Assembly: GCA_922989275.2 (NCBI GenBank)
Contig: OV277864.1
Location: 4,154,001 to 4,218,000, forward strand
Length of the DNA: 64,000 nucleotides
Origin: Gari tellinella
Taxonomy: Eukaryota > Mollusca > Bivalvia > Cardiida > Psammobiidae
Direction: 5' to 3'
Under the pieces are notes generated by a model. It was given only the letters and a program-made list of their open reading frames with translations, did not search any database and was not told where the DNA came from. Positions 10,441-22,532 of the stretch are shown one piece after another. How positions within the stretch are numbered: the first letter of the stretch is position 1; every line of letters starts with the position of its first letter. A program made the position numbers and the translations under genes.

Positions 10441-10660
10441 TACAATGAAGGCGTTACTCTTTCCCATTTAAACGAAACTAAACGCAAACCCAATACAATA
10501 AAATGTTGAAAAAGTACAGCCTTTTGAAATGTATTACAACTTAGTTTTATATGAGTTGCAAACAGCTTATAGTCAGCTCAGATGCCGAGTTATTCTGTCT
10601 AAACTGGTTCCAAACTTTTTCCAATGTTGCTTCAATTGACAGTGTGCAAAACATAAGTAA
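10441..10660 (+). repeat. Decayed family A MITE
   Basis: The left arm (GCGTTACTCTTTCCCATTTAA and ACGCAAACCC) and the core start (GTTGCAAACAGCTTATAGTC) are recognisable. Core pairing is largely lost. Confidence 0.5.
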
Positions 10661-10900
10661 AAAGGTTTATATAATAAATGAATAGCGTATTCCCCCACTG
10701 TTTCAGTTTAACACATTTAGTCCTAGCGACGTCTATACTCGTCTTTTACAAACAGTTTAACCTGTTAAAAGTACATTTGTCCTATAAAACAGTGTATTTC
10801 TTGAGCAGGGGAATCCCTCTGATCAGGGTCTGCGCTGATTGTCATTTTACTCTTAATTGTTAAAAACAAACCCCAAATAGTAAAAGTAATTCATCTGATT

Positions 10901-11020
10901 GGCAAGCAGTTTGAAGCCTGATCAGACGCCGGGTTACCCGGCGTCTGATCTGGCTTCAAGCTGTTTGCAGTGAACATAAGGTTTCAAGCATTAGCGTGTT
11001 TAATTGGGAAAAGTGTGTTA
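10901..11020 (+). repeat. Family A hairpin core and right arm
   Basis: Near-perfect core at 10901-10969 (AGCCTGATCAGACGCCGGGT paired with its complement), then a worn right arm (TTAGCGTGTTTAATTGGGAA). Confidence 0.65.
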
Positions 11021-12169
11021 TTTTATATTGAATAAATTTTAAAACCTTACCTGATAACAAGGAGACTGCCAGTATGCTCAATAATTTCATCTTCAACGCA
11101 CGACTGTCAGAAATAAATATATTCTATATCGTTATTGTTTCAGCAACGTTTTTCTCATGTCAATTGTTGACTTACAATGTCTTCGTTCGAACCCCCTCTC
11201 TTTGAACTAAGCATTAAACTATTAACACATGTTAACCCCTTGTTTCGTGTCGAGAATAAACAGTACTGTGTGTTTAAAACAACTATTACATAAGTTATAA
11301 CAGACTGAACTTCCGGGGTTTTGGAATCACTGTACGTCCACATGTAAAATGACTCAATAGTCCAAACACTGCTAAACAATGTCTATTTACCCATTTCAGA
11401 GCACTCTGGGCTGTGCTTAATGGTTGCCAATATGTCATTCTGTCCGTTTTCAAGCCTTGTATTGATTCCAACTTGCACTGGGACCATTAGTTGTTCAGGA
11501 TCAGGTAGAATTAAGCCATTATTGTCTGGAGTCCCATTTAAATATAGGACATTGGCAAACTATATAGACCCATGTTTCATAACGTTCAAACAGTGGGGAA
11601 ACATTAGTTTTTATTGTTTAAACAAAACTAATAGCAATTCAGAATAAAGTAGAAAATGACAATTTGATAAGTTCTAAAAAAAAAACTAAAAAAAAACAAC
11701 ATGTTGCTATGTTTTTTTCTAATATGAGGGTCAAACAGTTTGAGCTTGGTTAGACTGCGAGTTAATCAGCGTTCTCTGCCTTTAACCTCGAAACCTACCC
11801 GTTTAAGTTTTATGTTCGTAATTTTGCGTTTTCCTTGACAATATCTACATGATGAAGTGTGGTCAACTGATTACAGTTTTTACTATTTCAATTAAATATC
11901 TCCCCCACTGTAATTCTATCTAAATTGAAAATGCCCTATTCGAGTGATTACAAAGAAAATATGTTTTGAAAATGTTCAGGTACAAATGTTAATATGAATC
12001 TTTACCCCCACACCTCACAGAGGAGCCTTTTTATGGAGTATTCGACGAGTTTCATGCGTTTATCAATTTTATCATGTCCTGTTAAAGAGCTTTATATAAA
12101 TGAAAGAGTTTTCGGTCTTCTTTAAGCAACCACCTGTCTGAAGAATTGAAAACAAGCTTCAGGAGAGGT
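11021..12169. other. Non-coding; only traces of MITE cores
   Basis: A weak core trace lies at 11730-11800 (CAAACAGTTTGAGCTTGG). Short frames here (11155-11379 minus, 11420-11647 plus) show no family resemblance or splice context. Confidence 0.4.
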
Positions 12170-12419
12170 TACCGTGGAGAAACGTTTTTCTTTCCCGTTT
12201 AAACGCAAACGAAATGCAAACGCATTGTACTAAAACGTAGAAAACAACAACTTGTTAACAATTCGAAATGTTTATTTAAAATTGAGTGGCAAACAGTTTG
12301 GAACCTGATCAGACGCCGGGTAACCCGGCGTCTGATCTGGCTCCAAACTGTTTGCAGTGGACCTAATAGTTTAAGCGTAAACGCGTTTATTGGGAGAGAA
12401 TTACGTCTTCTCCACTGTA
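12170..12419 (+). repeat. Family A MITE, complete
   Basis: 250 bp from TACCGTGGAGAAACG to CGTCTTCTCCACTGTA, the same length as 24081-24330. Core at about 12293-12352 with an ACGCCGGGTAACCCGGCGT centre. Confidence 0.8.
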
Positions 12420-12866
12420 CATAACTGATATGCCTGTTACGCAGTTGGGCTGTTATAACCTGCCTTTATCTAGATCCGATATAAACTTGAATGCTGCGTC
12501 TAACAATATTTTAAATCGAAAGACCATTATCGTTAAAGCATGCTGCAATCGATATACAGTTAAGCCTGATTTACCATGTCATTTGAAAGAAGGTTGAATA
12601 GCAGCATTACGGAAATGTTACAGATTAAAATAGGACAAAACCAATACAGAAACTCATATAAGATCTTTCTGTGTTGTTTTGGAGTTGCACTACGCAATGG
12701 TCTGTTTTAGAATTTCTCCGTCTTTCTTCACGGATTGTTTCATGGACTCTGGTAATACTGTTCTCAAAATTGGGGTTAATTAATAATGGAATAGTAGGCG
12801 TTCACTCATCGATAGGTTCTATGTTCAAACCTGATAATGTGACTATTACTGTTTTTGTACAATTCA
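12420..12866. other. Non-coding
   Basis: No supported feature. A short plus frame at 12671-12892 has no domain and runs into the next MITE. Confidence 0.4.
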
Positions 12867-13065
12867 TTCCCAATAAAACGCGTTCATGCTAAATCAACCA
12901 TTGCCAATGCAAACAGTTTGGAGCCAGATCAAGCTCCAAACTGTTGCCAGTCAGATAAAACATATTTCGCCAGATATTTCAAAATGCTGTTATTTTCTCC
13001 ATTTATTGTCTTGTGTTCTCGTTTAGTTTAGTTTAAACAGGACAGAATAACTTCTTCTCCACTGT
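12867..13065 (-). repeat. Family A-like MITE with collapsed core
   Basis: Arms are in reverse order (AAAACGCGTTCATGC to TTCTTCTCCACTGT). The core reads TTTGGAGCCAGATC then AAGCTCCAAACTG, so the whole centre of the hairpin has been lost while the outer arms remain. Confidence 0.6.
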
Positions 13066-13246
13066 TTGGTTAAACCTGACAATATGGTTATTAATGAGTT
13101 TGTTTTTGTAAGCATCTACTGGAGCACTCATAATGCAGCTGTCAAATGTTCGGTTCCAGTTTCCAGGCTATGACATGCAAAACGGGTTGACAACGTTTTA
13201 TATTGACAAAGCAATAAACGGGACAGACTCACGTTATCAGGTATAG

Positions 13247-13433
13247 TACAGTAAAACCTCTATATTACGACCACTAAAACGAAAGCTAATTGGTTGTATA
13301 AACGACAGGTGACAGCTAAAAGCAAGATAACAGTTAAACAGAAAGCTCACATTGCTTTAAGCAGACACCTGTTTTAGACAACCGTTCTGCTAACAAACAT
13401 AATTTAGTGATCGCAATATTAAAGAGGTGTTGC
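13247..13433 (+). repeat. Family I MITE (TA-type, pogo-like ends)
   Basis: Starts TACAGTAAAACCTCTATATTACGACC; the right part carries worn GTGATCGCAATATTAAAGAGG. Same family as the well-preserved 51408-51622. The hairpin centre is decayed. Confidence 0.6.
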
Positions 13434-13486
13434 GATAGGGTACCGGTTTTGTGTTGTAAGTGTGTAACAATTAGGAAAAATTATAT

Positions 13487-13645
13487 TTAACCCTTCAAAT
13501 GGACAACACCAGTTTCCAATTTAGTCTAGTTTATTAGGCCCATATCTAGATTTGTTTTAGCCGGTGTTTTGCGGTATGACAAACAGTGCAAATCCTGATC
13601 AGAAGGCTCCTGATCTGATCCTGACAGTCACTGTTTGTATAGAAA
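13487..13645 (-). repeat. Family E MITE fragment
   Basis: Starts TTAACCCTTCAAATGGAC and carries a shortened core (AAACAGTGCAAATCCTGATC ... CACTGTTTG). Compare 58989-59239, which is complete. Confidence 0.5.
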
Positions 13646-14162
13646 AATGCATTCTTCACAGGGTTTTAAAATGGACGGTCATAAAACAATTATGTCACCG
13701 AGAAACGACCACATATAATAAAGGACTTGCCGAAACACATGCGCTTTTCGTACAACATAGACACACAACGTTAAAATTAATATTTTGAGCCGGGGTCTGT
13801 TTGAGAAGCAGAGAGCTCCTGCAAGAATTGCCTTCTATACTACTATCTTTCTTTCAGTAGCCATTTGCTATAAAATTGAAATAATTATAAGTCACGGCTT
13901 TTGTTGATGATTCTTTATGGTAAATCATGGTTTAATTATGGTAAGTTATTAGTGAAACTGTTTGAAAATAACCAGTCGACTGTCATCGTCTATATTTGTA
14001 TTACGAATGTTTGCTGTTGTGTCAGTCTGTTAACTTGTTACTCCATAGATAATCACAAATACGCATTTAATTTATTCATACCCTGACGAAAATAGTGCCC
14101 ATTTACACAGTCATGAATATATATTACATGAAATAGTTTCTATATTCTAGCAGATATAAATT
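13646..14162. other. Non-coding
   Basis: No supported gene or repeat family. Confidence 0.4.
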
Positions 14163-14280
14163 TAAAGCCGGCTGAAAGTAAAGCAGAATGTGCCTTAAGC
14201 TTTACTTTCAACCTGCTTTACGTTATCATCTGTCATAAGAACTAGAAACATACTATGCCAGTAAAAGGTTAACATCATTA
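14163..14280. repeat. Family D fragment with one core arm shortened
   Basis: GGCTGAAAGTAAAGCAGAAT then GTGCCTTAAGCTTTACTTTC: the complementary stretch next to the centre is deleted on one side only. Confidence 0.55.
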
Positions 14281-14860
14281 TTTTATGGAAATTGATCTTT
14301 GGCATGCTATAAGCGAAATTTGAGTTACTATTATAAACAGTTTGATTCAGATGAAACGCCGAGGAAATAAATGTCTCATGTGGATCCAAACTGTTTGTCT
14401 CTCTAGTGATATTTTGATTTATTTTCTTAAAGAAATATACTATATATCAACTCGGAGAATTGTTAAAGATGGGATGTGTTGTAAGCGAGATATGCATATT
14501 GCGCTTATGATTAAGAACTCACTGGAGTGACTTCCGGATTAAGTGTGTTTAATATGGATGGCTCACGTTTTTAATGGATGTGATTCTTAATTTCTAAGTC
14601 AGGAGCTTTGTCAGTTCCTCTTCTGTTATTGTCGTTACAGTATTGGCGTTAATATGTCGAATAGTTGAATTCATTAACCCAGAAATAGCCATATGTTCAT
14701 TTGTGGATGACTGGGGCCCGTTTCATAAAACTTCGTACGACAAATGTTGTCGTAATTCAGATTATAAAAGTCTAAATGGTTATTTATTTCTCCATCTTTA
14801 ATCCTGTCTTATGACATCTCTTTGGAATCGTCTTAAAAAGACTAGGCTCAAATCTGACAA

Positions 14861-15011
14861 TTAAATGCTTGAGAACCATTTCAGACTCCGCTCAAACGCT
14901 TTATAAGCATGGACCCTAATCAGACCCCGCGTAACGCGGCGTCTGTTCTGGGTCTTAACTGTTTGTCACGTGGCTTTATGTTTCTTCTGTCAAAATGTTC
15001 AATACGTAACT

Positions 15012-15045
<34 letters not shown>

Positions 15046-15082
15046 GACAGCAAGCGACAACTGTAAGCATTGAAAGCGTTAA
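14861..15082 (+). repeat. Family B MITE with inserted poly(G)
   Basis: From TTAAATGCTTGAGAACC to AGCGTTAA. The core at 14905-14962 is ACCCTAATCAGACCCCGCG with its inverted arm. A 31-base G run sits in the right flank. Confidence 0.6.
15014..15044 (+). repeat. Poly(G) tract, 31 bases
   Basis: Uninterrupted G run inside a family B MITE. Confidence 0.95.
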
Positions 15083-15415
15083 ACATACAGGTCAGGTTTG
15101 GGGAACAACGACAAACATTGTTGTAAGGAAGTACTCGTTGTTCGGAGGGCTGTTGTAGGGAGGGACACTGTACAAGCATGACACTGAATGTATTAGACGT
15201 GTTCTGGCGTCAGTATGGCAGAGAATCATTGAATGGGATAATGTAAAAAACATAAATTATGCAGAAGTAATAATTATTATATTCTTTAATACTTTTCGTT
15301 TTATATATCAACATATATTTCTACAAACCTATCATCACATGTACCAGCACAAAATAAATATATATCTCAATAAACTATTATAGCTTCCATTGTGGTTTAA
15401 TGTTGTTTCTTTATT

Positions 15416-15880
15416 TTAAAATGACTTTCGAATCCAGTGAAACGGCGCGTAGAAATATTTCATGACGCCTGCTGACGAATTCTCCTCACTGTCACCTGCG
15501 TACATTCTGCACTCGTTTGTAGCACGTGACTTCTCTTTCGAAACATTCGCCGTTTCTTCACCACTTCCTGCTGTTTCATTATTCTCTATTTTTCTCAGAT
15601 CCTCCAGTTTGTCCCATTTTTCTATTTCTTTTTCCCTTACATATTGCCATTTCGGATTAATGCCAACCGGTTGAGTTACAACAGTTTTCTTTGAGTCATT
15701 AATTGGGTGCGTTTCTGGTTTTAATACTAGTTCTCTCTGAGTGTTAAAGTGATGCATTCCATGTCTGGTTCGGAAGGCGTCTTTGCTGTATAAAAAGGGA
15801 GATAACTCGCGATTAGGTGGTCTCTTATTGGCGTTTACTGACTCGGCTGTCCCAGGTCGCGTGGCCATATGAGTACCTAC
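15416..15880 (-). CDS. Terminal coding exon of an unrecognised host gene
   Basis: On the minus strand a good 3' splice site (pyrimidine run, then CATTGTAG at about 15881-15888) precedes GTACTCAT and then ATGGCC at 15868. The frame continues 150 codons to TAA (15416-15418), and AATAAA at 15410-15415 follows at once as a polyadenylation signal. The product is soluble, charged and has no membrane segment. It begins MATRPGTAESVNANKRPP and has a block PKWQYVREKEIEKWDKLEDL that should form a charged helix, then an acidic, serine-rich linker and an aromatic C-terminus (YFYAPFHWIRKSF). Composition and length recall small axonemal or microtubule-associated proteins, but this is only an impression; I do not recognise the family. 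The frame stays open 24 codons upstream of the Met, so the exon may continue a longer protein (see 24332-24735). Confidence 0.55.
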   Translation of the reverse strand, partial: VGTHMATRPGTAESVNANKRPPNRELSPFLYSKDAFRTRHGMHHFNTQRELVLKPETHPINDSKKTVVTQPVGINPKWQYVREKEIEKWDKLEDLRKIENNETAGSGEETANVSKEKSRATNECRMYAGDSEENSSAGVMKYFYAPFHWIRKSF

Positions 15881-15959
15881 AATGCCAAATGTACAGTGGT
15901 TACATGAAAAAAAGATAGGGAAAGACTTTATTTCCAGCAAACGCGCTTGTACTAAATTC

Positions 15960-16110
15960 CTGGTACCCGTTTCAAGCAGGTTGGGACCAGATCAGAGTCA
16001 GAATAACTCAGTATCGGATCATGCTCCAAACTGTGTATCACTCAAATTGTAGATATCCGTCAACAGTTTCAAAGTTCTGTAATTTTCTACGTTGAAACGC
16101 AGCGCGATTG
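15960..16110 (-). repeat. Decayed family A-like MITE
   Basis: Core remnant TTGGGACCAGATCAGAG ... CGGATCATGCTCCAAACTG, then a worn left arm (TTCTACGTTGAAACGC). Confidence 0.45.
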
Positions 16111-16164
16111 TGTTTACGGTCGTTTATATTATATATAAAAAAAGAATGATGTCAAACAAAGTGA

Positions 16165-16700
16165 CAATTGTCCCCGAGGTGTTTTGTCACTGCAATGTAT
16201 TCATTTGGTTTTCAAGTAAATTCATACAGCAGGTTATACCGTAATTATACTCCTTGTTGTTGCTGTGATGAAAATGTACAAAAAAAGAGAGCCTTTTCTA
16301 GCTTATTAAAATGCATCATCACCATGGCATAATGACGTCATATTGTGACCTTTGTCAGACATGACCCAAGTTTTACTGATCTGAAGAGCTCTTTGGGATG
16401 AGTACACATACAAAATATAAAGTATCTTTCATTATTTCTCTATATACTGCTACACGCCCCTTTCGGGTATTACGAGCAGGGACACGTTTTAGGTGCACCA
16501 ATGGGACTTACCCGGCCGGTCACTTTATCCTGACACCGACGAACCAGTTGTAATGCTAACCCGAAATCCTGAGCGCCAAGGATCCCATGTTGTTCAAAAG
16601 TTATAGTCAAGGTTAAAGTTGTGTACAGACAAACAGACAGACAGACAGATAGACAGACAGACCAAAAACAATATTCCCCCGACTAAGTCGTGCGGGGACA
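16165..16700. repeat. Family N dispersed repeat with (ACAG)n run
   Basis: GAGGTGTTTTGTCACTGCAA to TGAGTACACATAC is shared with 21300-21560, including a short internal run of cAMP-element-like TGACGTCA. It continues to a (CAGA)n microsatellite at about 16627-16662 and ends GTGCGGGGACATAAAA, a terminus common in molluscan dispersed repeats. Confidence 0.6.
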
Positions 16701-18969
16701 TAAAAATACGCCGATCCCTCTCTAAAACAACACCAAATAGTCTAGTTGCTTATGTCCATTTTTGGCCAAATCGTTACAGAGTGGATTAAAGCACCAAACT
16801 TCTCACATATATATTATGACACCTACAGAATCAAATGGCATATAGGTGCCCGGGCTAGGTGACCTACTTTTTGAAAAATTCAAAATGGCGGCCAACGTAT
16901 ACAGACTTTTTAGAGCTCCATTTCAGCAGAAGGAACTGCAATATAATGTGATGTTTGGGAGCAGATTAATAGAAAATATACATAAACTGTATAGTATCTG
17001 TGTGATAAATTTACATTTAGTGCGTCTTTTCTATTGAAAACAGTGCAGCCCTCGAAAAATTATTGAGAATGTGATCAAAAGTGGCCCATTTTTAAGCTAG
17101 GGCCGATAAATCTGAATGATACTAAAAATTGCATGTTTTATCACATAGATATTATAAGAAAAACGTAGATATAAGATAATAACTTATTTGCTACAAATTA
17201 TTAAAGAAAAAACATTTGTTTGATAGATTACGGAATTTAGGTTATGTCTCATTGAGGCCACCATACCATGTTTTTTCTGATTTGAGCGTCTGATAATCAT
17301 GACACAATACGTCTGTTTGTTTCTATTTTTGAAATTATGGCTGATAAGTAGCCAATACATGTAGTACGTTTAACTGAAATGAGAATTAATAATGTTATTA
17401 CATAGTATAGAAAAAGTAATTGTCATTTGTTTTCGTGACTTGTTGCAAACGCGCAGCTTGTAACATTCCATCAGCATTTTCCTACGGAATAAAATTGTGG
17501 AAATGCACAATAACCAATTAGATGAAACATATATTGCCTATAAAATGTAAATATATTATAAAAAAAAAAAGGGTAAATATGTATTTTTCATTAGACCTCT
17601 CCAAGATCATTTTGTAAACTACAGAAACCCATTCGTGCCAAAATAATTCGTAATATAACGACCATATTATTGAGTTGAAACTGTTTGTCTCATCGAAATC
17701 TAGTCTTTTGCATTACTTTGATTAGGTATTGACCATATTTCTTATTAGTTTAGTTTAGTATATTAAGGAAAAATATCAACTATTGGTTCCTACACTATGG
17801 ACTAGGACAACAGTGTTGTTTGTGGGGTGGGTAATGGGGTAGGTGCCCTACTGACAGTTTGAGAGCCTAGAGATATTTACTCTTTACTTTAGCCAAATAC
17901 GTTCAGTGGAACTGGACAGATTCACATTGCGAAAATGTTTACGTAATGATGCTTCGAGGTCTGCATATCGACTATTGAGATTGCCATTTGGAGGGTTGTC
18001 AGTAGCTGTGAGACGAATCTGGATGGACAAGCCTTAGAATCTGGATGCACATAAAGGCTGGGTGATATCTTTGCCTGAAATGTTAAGATTCTAAACGAAT
18101 TTTAGAAAAATAACCTTGATAAAAAACCATTTTGTAGCCAAAAACATTAGATCCTCAAAACAAGAGACTTTCAAACGGTAGGTAGGTCAATAATTTGTGT
18201 AAATAATCAAACAGTATGAAAACTCTACTTCTAGAAGAGTCACATGAGCGGTGTGATTCATTCTGAAATTTCATACGCATGGCAACAAGAAATACTTTAG
18301 GCACAATTTAGACAGTGATGCAAGAATATGTGCAACAAGTGGTAATAGACAGGACCTAACCAATTCAGATTCCAATAAATAACAACAAAATACCACTTTT
18401 GAAATACCAATCACTAAAGGAAAGTCAAAAGTGAAACATAACAATGATGCACTAAAAATCAATAATATTCGTTTTAGTCAACTTTTCACAGTTTCCCAAG
18501 TACGTGAAGATGATGTGGCCCAGAGGTGTAATAAAGTTTTACAGTAGACTTATGTATGCAAATACTAGTAATACATGTATATGAAATGTTTGCTTAGATT
18601 TTTAAAAACTCAGGCCCAGAATAACTTCTATTTCAATGGAAATCAACCTTTGCACCAAACTTGTTCTCAGCATGAAAGACTGAGACATCTGACCTGCAAG
18701 TCGGAACCATTGGAGAACCTAGACCCAAATAATAAACAGGAACTACCACATGTTGGATAGGACATAGTACAGTCAAAATGCTTTCATACCATGGACAAAC
18801 AGACAGTTTCAAAGTTGCTTAAAGATTGATGTTGTGTGCGACCCACACAAAAGTGCTACATATAGTCACAAAGGGGCAATCCGAGGAAAAGAGGGGAAAG
18901 ACACAAGAAAGGACGTTTCACATCAGACAAAACTACCAGTGAATTTCTACTTATTTCATTAGAATTTAA
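16701..18969. other. AT-rich, no intact gene
   Basis: Contains a patch near 16860-16920 (AAATGGCGGCCAACG) related to 20240-20290. Sequence from about 17880 to 18960 may be the eroded upstream part of the pseudogene at 18970-19410, since its composition is similar, but no continuous frame supports this. Confidence 0.4.
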
Positions 18970-19410
18970 ATATCTAAAGAAGAACGTTTTGATCTCTTGA
19001 CCGGAGATGTGGCTGCCAATGAAAACCAAGGAAACAAAGCAATTTACATCACTGCATGCCAATCTATTGTTGCCAAAGGTTGTAGTACACAAATGCCGCT
19101 CAATGACCACGAGGAAGCGGATACAAGAATAAGTCTTCATGTCCAAGACATCGTGGAAGACATTGAAATCATGTTCTCGGGTAATGACATCATGTTCTGT
19201 TGCTTTGCGGAATCCATTTATATATACCATTGTAAGTGCATCGAAAGATTCTTTTTAATACTTTATGATCATACACCACAACTATACAAAGTCAATGATC
19301 TATGGCAGGAACTGTTTCCTCAGGGTAAAAGGTTAAACTATGCAGGACCTACCACCTCTATTACAACGCGCCAAATTGAAGCCTCTACCAAACCATTATT
19401 TGGTTCTTAA
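18970..19410 (+). pseudogene. Fragment of a multicopy DHEEADTR-motif protein
   Basis: After a stop at about 18967, an open stretch reads SKEERFDLLTGDVAANEN, then AIYITACQSIVAKG, then MPLNDHEEADTRISLHVQDI. From memory, a block of the form HEEADTR followed by a helix occurs in large, multicopy, uncharacterised proteins of fish and marine invertebrates, usually followed by a VDTDV-type strand. That strand is missing here, and the C-terminal half (YDHTPQLYKVNDLWQELFPQ) does not continue the pattern. There is no ATG at the start of the homologous part (the frame opens at a TTG) and stops lie upstream. I read it as a broken copy of a repeated gene, possibly carried by a mobile element; its biochemical role is not known to me. 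Confidence 0.45.
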
Positions 19411-19685
19411 GTATATAGTCAGACCAGAATATCCCGTATCAAGACGCTTTTCGTTGGACCAAATTAAATGATAATTGACCACTTCCCTGGAGAACACTAA
19501 CAAAAAGCAGAAAGCGCCAGAGAACTTAAACGGGCTATAAGGCAATGCCACCATGCTCTAGAAAGTATATATGCTAAAATACTCAATTGATGTTTAAGTG
19601 TATGCAAATGAAACTATGAATTATCCTGATCACGAAACACATGTAGGTTATGTACTGCAAAACTGACATATTAGTACAACTGTTA
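19411..19685 (+). other. Non-coding flank of the pseudogene
   Basis: No clear feature. Confidence 0.35.
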
Positions 19686-19898
19686 TACAATCGAACCTTG
19701 AAAACTCGAAACTGTCTTTAGTCGACATACCCATATTTCAAAGTTAAATGTATCTTAGTCACCTTCTAACTTTTAACACAGACACGTTTGACTTAAGTAT
19801 GAATAAATTATCGATTTTCAACTGAAAAACTACGAGAATATTCAACTAAATCAGGTCTAGTACGCAGTAAATACACGTGATATCGAGGTTCGATTGTA
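19686..19898 (+). repeat. Family H MITE (TA-type)
   Basis: TACAATCGAACCTTG at the left mirrors GATATCGAGGTTCGATTGTA at the right. The interior shares CATACCCATATTTCAAAGTT with 44476-44680. Confidence 0.7.
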
Positions 19899-20500
19899 TT
19901 CTAATTAGAAAGAAAGAATGATATTTTCTAATAATGTTGAAAACGTTGAATAAATTGATTGTGATTATGTATTCAATTTACCACCAGAACAATCTTATTC
20001 GGGTAAATAATAACAATATACATTTGTGAGGTGTCAGTCAATGCCTTAGACGATTAATGTTCTATTCTGTTCTATTCAGATTAAAGAAATTAAGTTATTA
20101 TATAGAAAATAAATTTTTTTATTATATAAATGGGTCCAACTATATCACAGTACAGTATTTCTGTCCAGTTTACACATTTATAGACACTTTAATCAGGAAA
20201 ATTTACCAAATAAGAGCGTTTTTCAAAACTTATTATTTTATGGCGGCCATTTTGGACGCCATTTTGGATTTTGGCCGAAATAGGGCAGTCAGGTCGGGCA
20301 CCCCCAATTATTATGATAATATACTGCAAATTCAACCCGTATACAAAGTTTTATGCTTTAATCCACCAAGTAACGATTTTCACCCGAAGCAACTAGACTA
20401 AAATGGGAGACAAAGATTGTGTGTACTGTTTGAAGGGAGTCGTTATAGGGAGGGAACATTATAGATCTATATCTACCCTCAGAATGCTGAGCACCACTCG
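19899..20500. other. Non-coding, AT-rich
   Basis: TTCTATTCTGTTCTATTC at about 20059-20076 resembles the LINE tail repeat. ATGGCGGCCATTTTGGACGC at about 20239 belongs to a dispersed motif. The 114-codon plus frame at 20057-20401 runs through both and is not supported as a gene. Confidence 0.4.
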
Positions 20501-20660
20501 ACTTACACTTGCAAACAGCTTTAATCAAGATCAGTCCCCGCGTAACGCGGCGTCTGGTCTTGCTTCAAGATGTTTCCCACTCGTCATTATGATTTTTTTA
20601 GAAAAAGGAGCAGACGACTATTTTAAGCAGACGATGTTGCAAAAGTGAAATGGATAGACA
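20501..20660 (+). repeat. Family B MITE fragment
   Basis: Core at 20511-20573 with CCCCGCGTAACGCGGCGTCT centre; right flank has AGCAGACGAC repeats typical of family B. Confidence 0.55.
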
Positions 20661-20864
20661 AAATTGTCTTGGGAAACAGCCGTAAGCGTTGTTGTAAGGA
20701 GGGAATCGTTGTTTGAAGGGTCGTTGTAGGGAGGGAGTACTGTAACGTCTTTCCCACTATAACGGCGAAAGAAAATCCAATAACCTATTTGCACCCAGTC
20801 GATTCTTCTATGCTTATTTTAATGGATTAATCCATTTTTCGTTTTGTTTATATTGAAATTTCTA

Positions 20865-20960
20865 TCAGCAAACAAAGTAAATTCTGATCAGAGTCTACAC
20901 TGTTTGCGTGTGTCTCATATACGGGACCGTGGGCACAAATGGGACTAATTTCAGAATGCT
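20865..20960 (-). repeat. Family F MITE fragment
   Basis: AGCAAACAAAGTAAATTCTG, ATCAGAGTCTACACTGTTTG, then TATACGGGACCGTGGGCA: the latter is the family F end motif in reverse. Confidence 0.5.
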
Positions 20961-21299
20961 CATATCGCTATAATAGTTTATTGAGATTCCTCATTGTTGT
21001 TTTGGTACTCTTGTTGTACATAGCTGAATAAGGATTTACGTCTGTCCGGGCTCTTCATGGTGCGCCATCCCATCTCTTGCGACGACGGTCAGCAACGGCC
21101 TATTATTGTGGGATGCCCCATGCAGACGTTAGTGGTTTTAACTTTTTCACTACGGAGGCCAACATCACTGACATATCAATGTTTCCTGAGTTTAAAACGC
21201 ATAAAAATTCCAAATTTTAAAAGTAAAAGCAGACGAAAATTATAAGCAGACGAAAAATATAAGTAGAAAACAAGAACGATGTTGACTCACAGTAAGTGA

Positions 21300-21860
21300 A
21301 AAATGCCCCCTAGGTGTTTTGTCACTGTAAGGTATTCATTTGGCTGTAAAATAAAGTCATACATCAGGTTTTGTACTCCTTGTTCTTGTGGTGAAATGTA
21401 CAAAGAAACAGGTTTTTTCTGGCTTATTTAAAGCATCACCGCATTATGGCGTCATTTCTTCACTTGATATCATAATGACGTCGTGATGACGTCGTCGTCA
21501 TAACAACGTTTGTCATATTGAGGATTATTTGCTTAATTTAGAAATGATCTCATGATCACTGAATTATGGGCAATGTTTAATTATAACCCTATTTGACTTC
21601 GAAATGACATTGACATTTGTTGGGCATGACCCAAGCTATATAGATCTTAAGAGTTTCTTAAATTGAGTAGATCTACACATTCCAATTATAAAGTCTCTAT
21701 AACATACAGTTCCAAAGGTATAGCCAATGTTAAATTCACCCGATTTTACCTCTAAATGACCTTGACCTTTATCGGACGTTGCCAAAATTGTACTGAGCTC
21801 AAGAGCTTCTTGAAATGAGTACACATACCAAATATAAAGTATATATCCTATGTAGTTCCA
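21300..21860. repeat. Family N repeats, two tail units
   Basis: 21300-21560 parallels 16165-16380. Two successive units starting TGACATTGACATTTG (about 21607) and TGACCTTGACCTTTATC (about 21768) repeat a block ending ATACCAAATATAAAGT. Related units lie at 30636-30890. Confidence 0.55.
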
Positions 21861-22094
21861 AACTAGCTCACACCTAGCACAGGGTTGAGACAGAGTGTGC
21901 AAAAGTTGGCCTGACACTCAATGCCAAGAAAGTACTTAATCACCTTCGGCCAACCACAGGACCACCCCACCTTTTAACCACCGTTGGAGTTTCATCTCTC
22001 AAAGAGGTTCATGACTTCATGATAAAATTATCGCAGCGACTTATTACACGGGTATTTCCGTGAAAAACAGTCTGAGTCGCTAAATTAATACTAG

Positions 22095-22410
22095 AGCTTT
22101 GCAGCATGAGTTTGCGGGACTGCTCGGAATAATGTTTCTAGGACACTTGGGAATGTTTCAATACCTAGTGGTGATCTAAGTTTGTCTAGATTCTCTTAAC
22201 TGATTTACAGTCGGCGTAGTAGTACAGTATTTTGGTGAATCGAAAATAGTTTAAAATATATGCCCAGTGGGCCGTACGATTTTTACGGACCTCTATAGGT
22301 TGCACATATATGTGATAAAAAATTATATGTTGCTGGCCAAGGCTCGCAACATATGATTTTATCCAACTCGTTCAATAAACACACTCATTCAATATCCTTT
22401 ATATATACAT
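22095..22410 (+). repeat. Family K dispersed repeat plus family J hairpin arm
   Basis: AATAATGTTTCTAGGACACT through GTGATCTAAGTTTGTCT, ACAGTCGGCGTAGTA and ATATATGCCCAGTGGGCC is repeated at 29228-29445 in the same order. The adjoining TATGTTGCTGGCCAAGGCTC ... TTATCCAACTCGTTCAATAA matches the hairpin at 28727-28878. Confidence 0.7.
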
Positions 22411-22532
22411 ATCGTCAAGATTTACATTTCGATGTGTATGCACAGAACTCACAGCATTGGCGGCATAATGGTGATTGTTCGAACTGTGTGCATGCGCGTC
22501 AGGCTTCTGTATACTTTTAGTTCGGAGTAAAC

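Noticed and set aside
14705..14730. GGGCCCGTTTCATAAA as the end of a hAT-like element
   Set aside because: The motif is known from dispersed repeats, but no matching right end or duplication was found here.
14976..15179. Proline-rich protein (PPPPPPPP) on the minus strand, and glycine-rich on plus
   Set aside because: Both come from the 31-base G run inside a MITE.
20057..20401. 114-codon plus frame
   Set aside because: Spans a LINE-tail-like repeat and a dispersed ATGGCGGCCATTTTGG motif.
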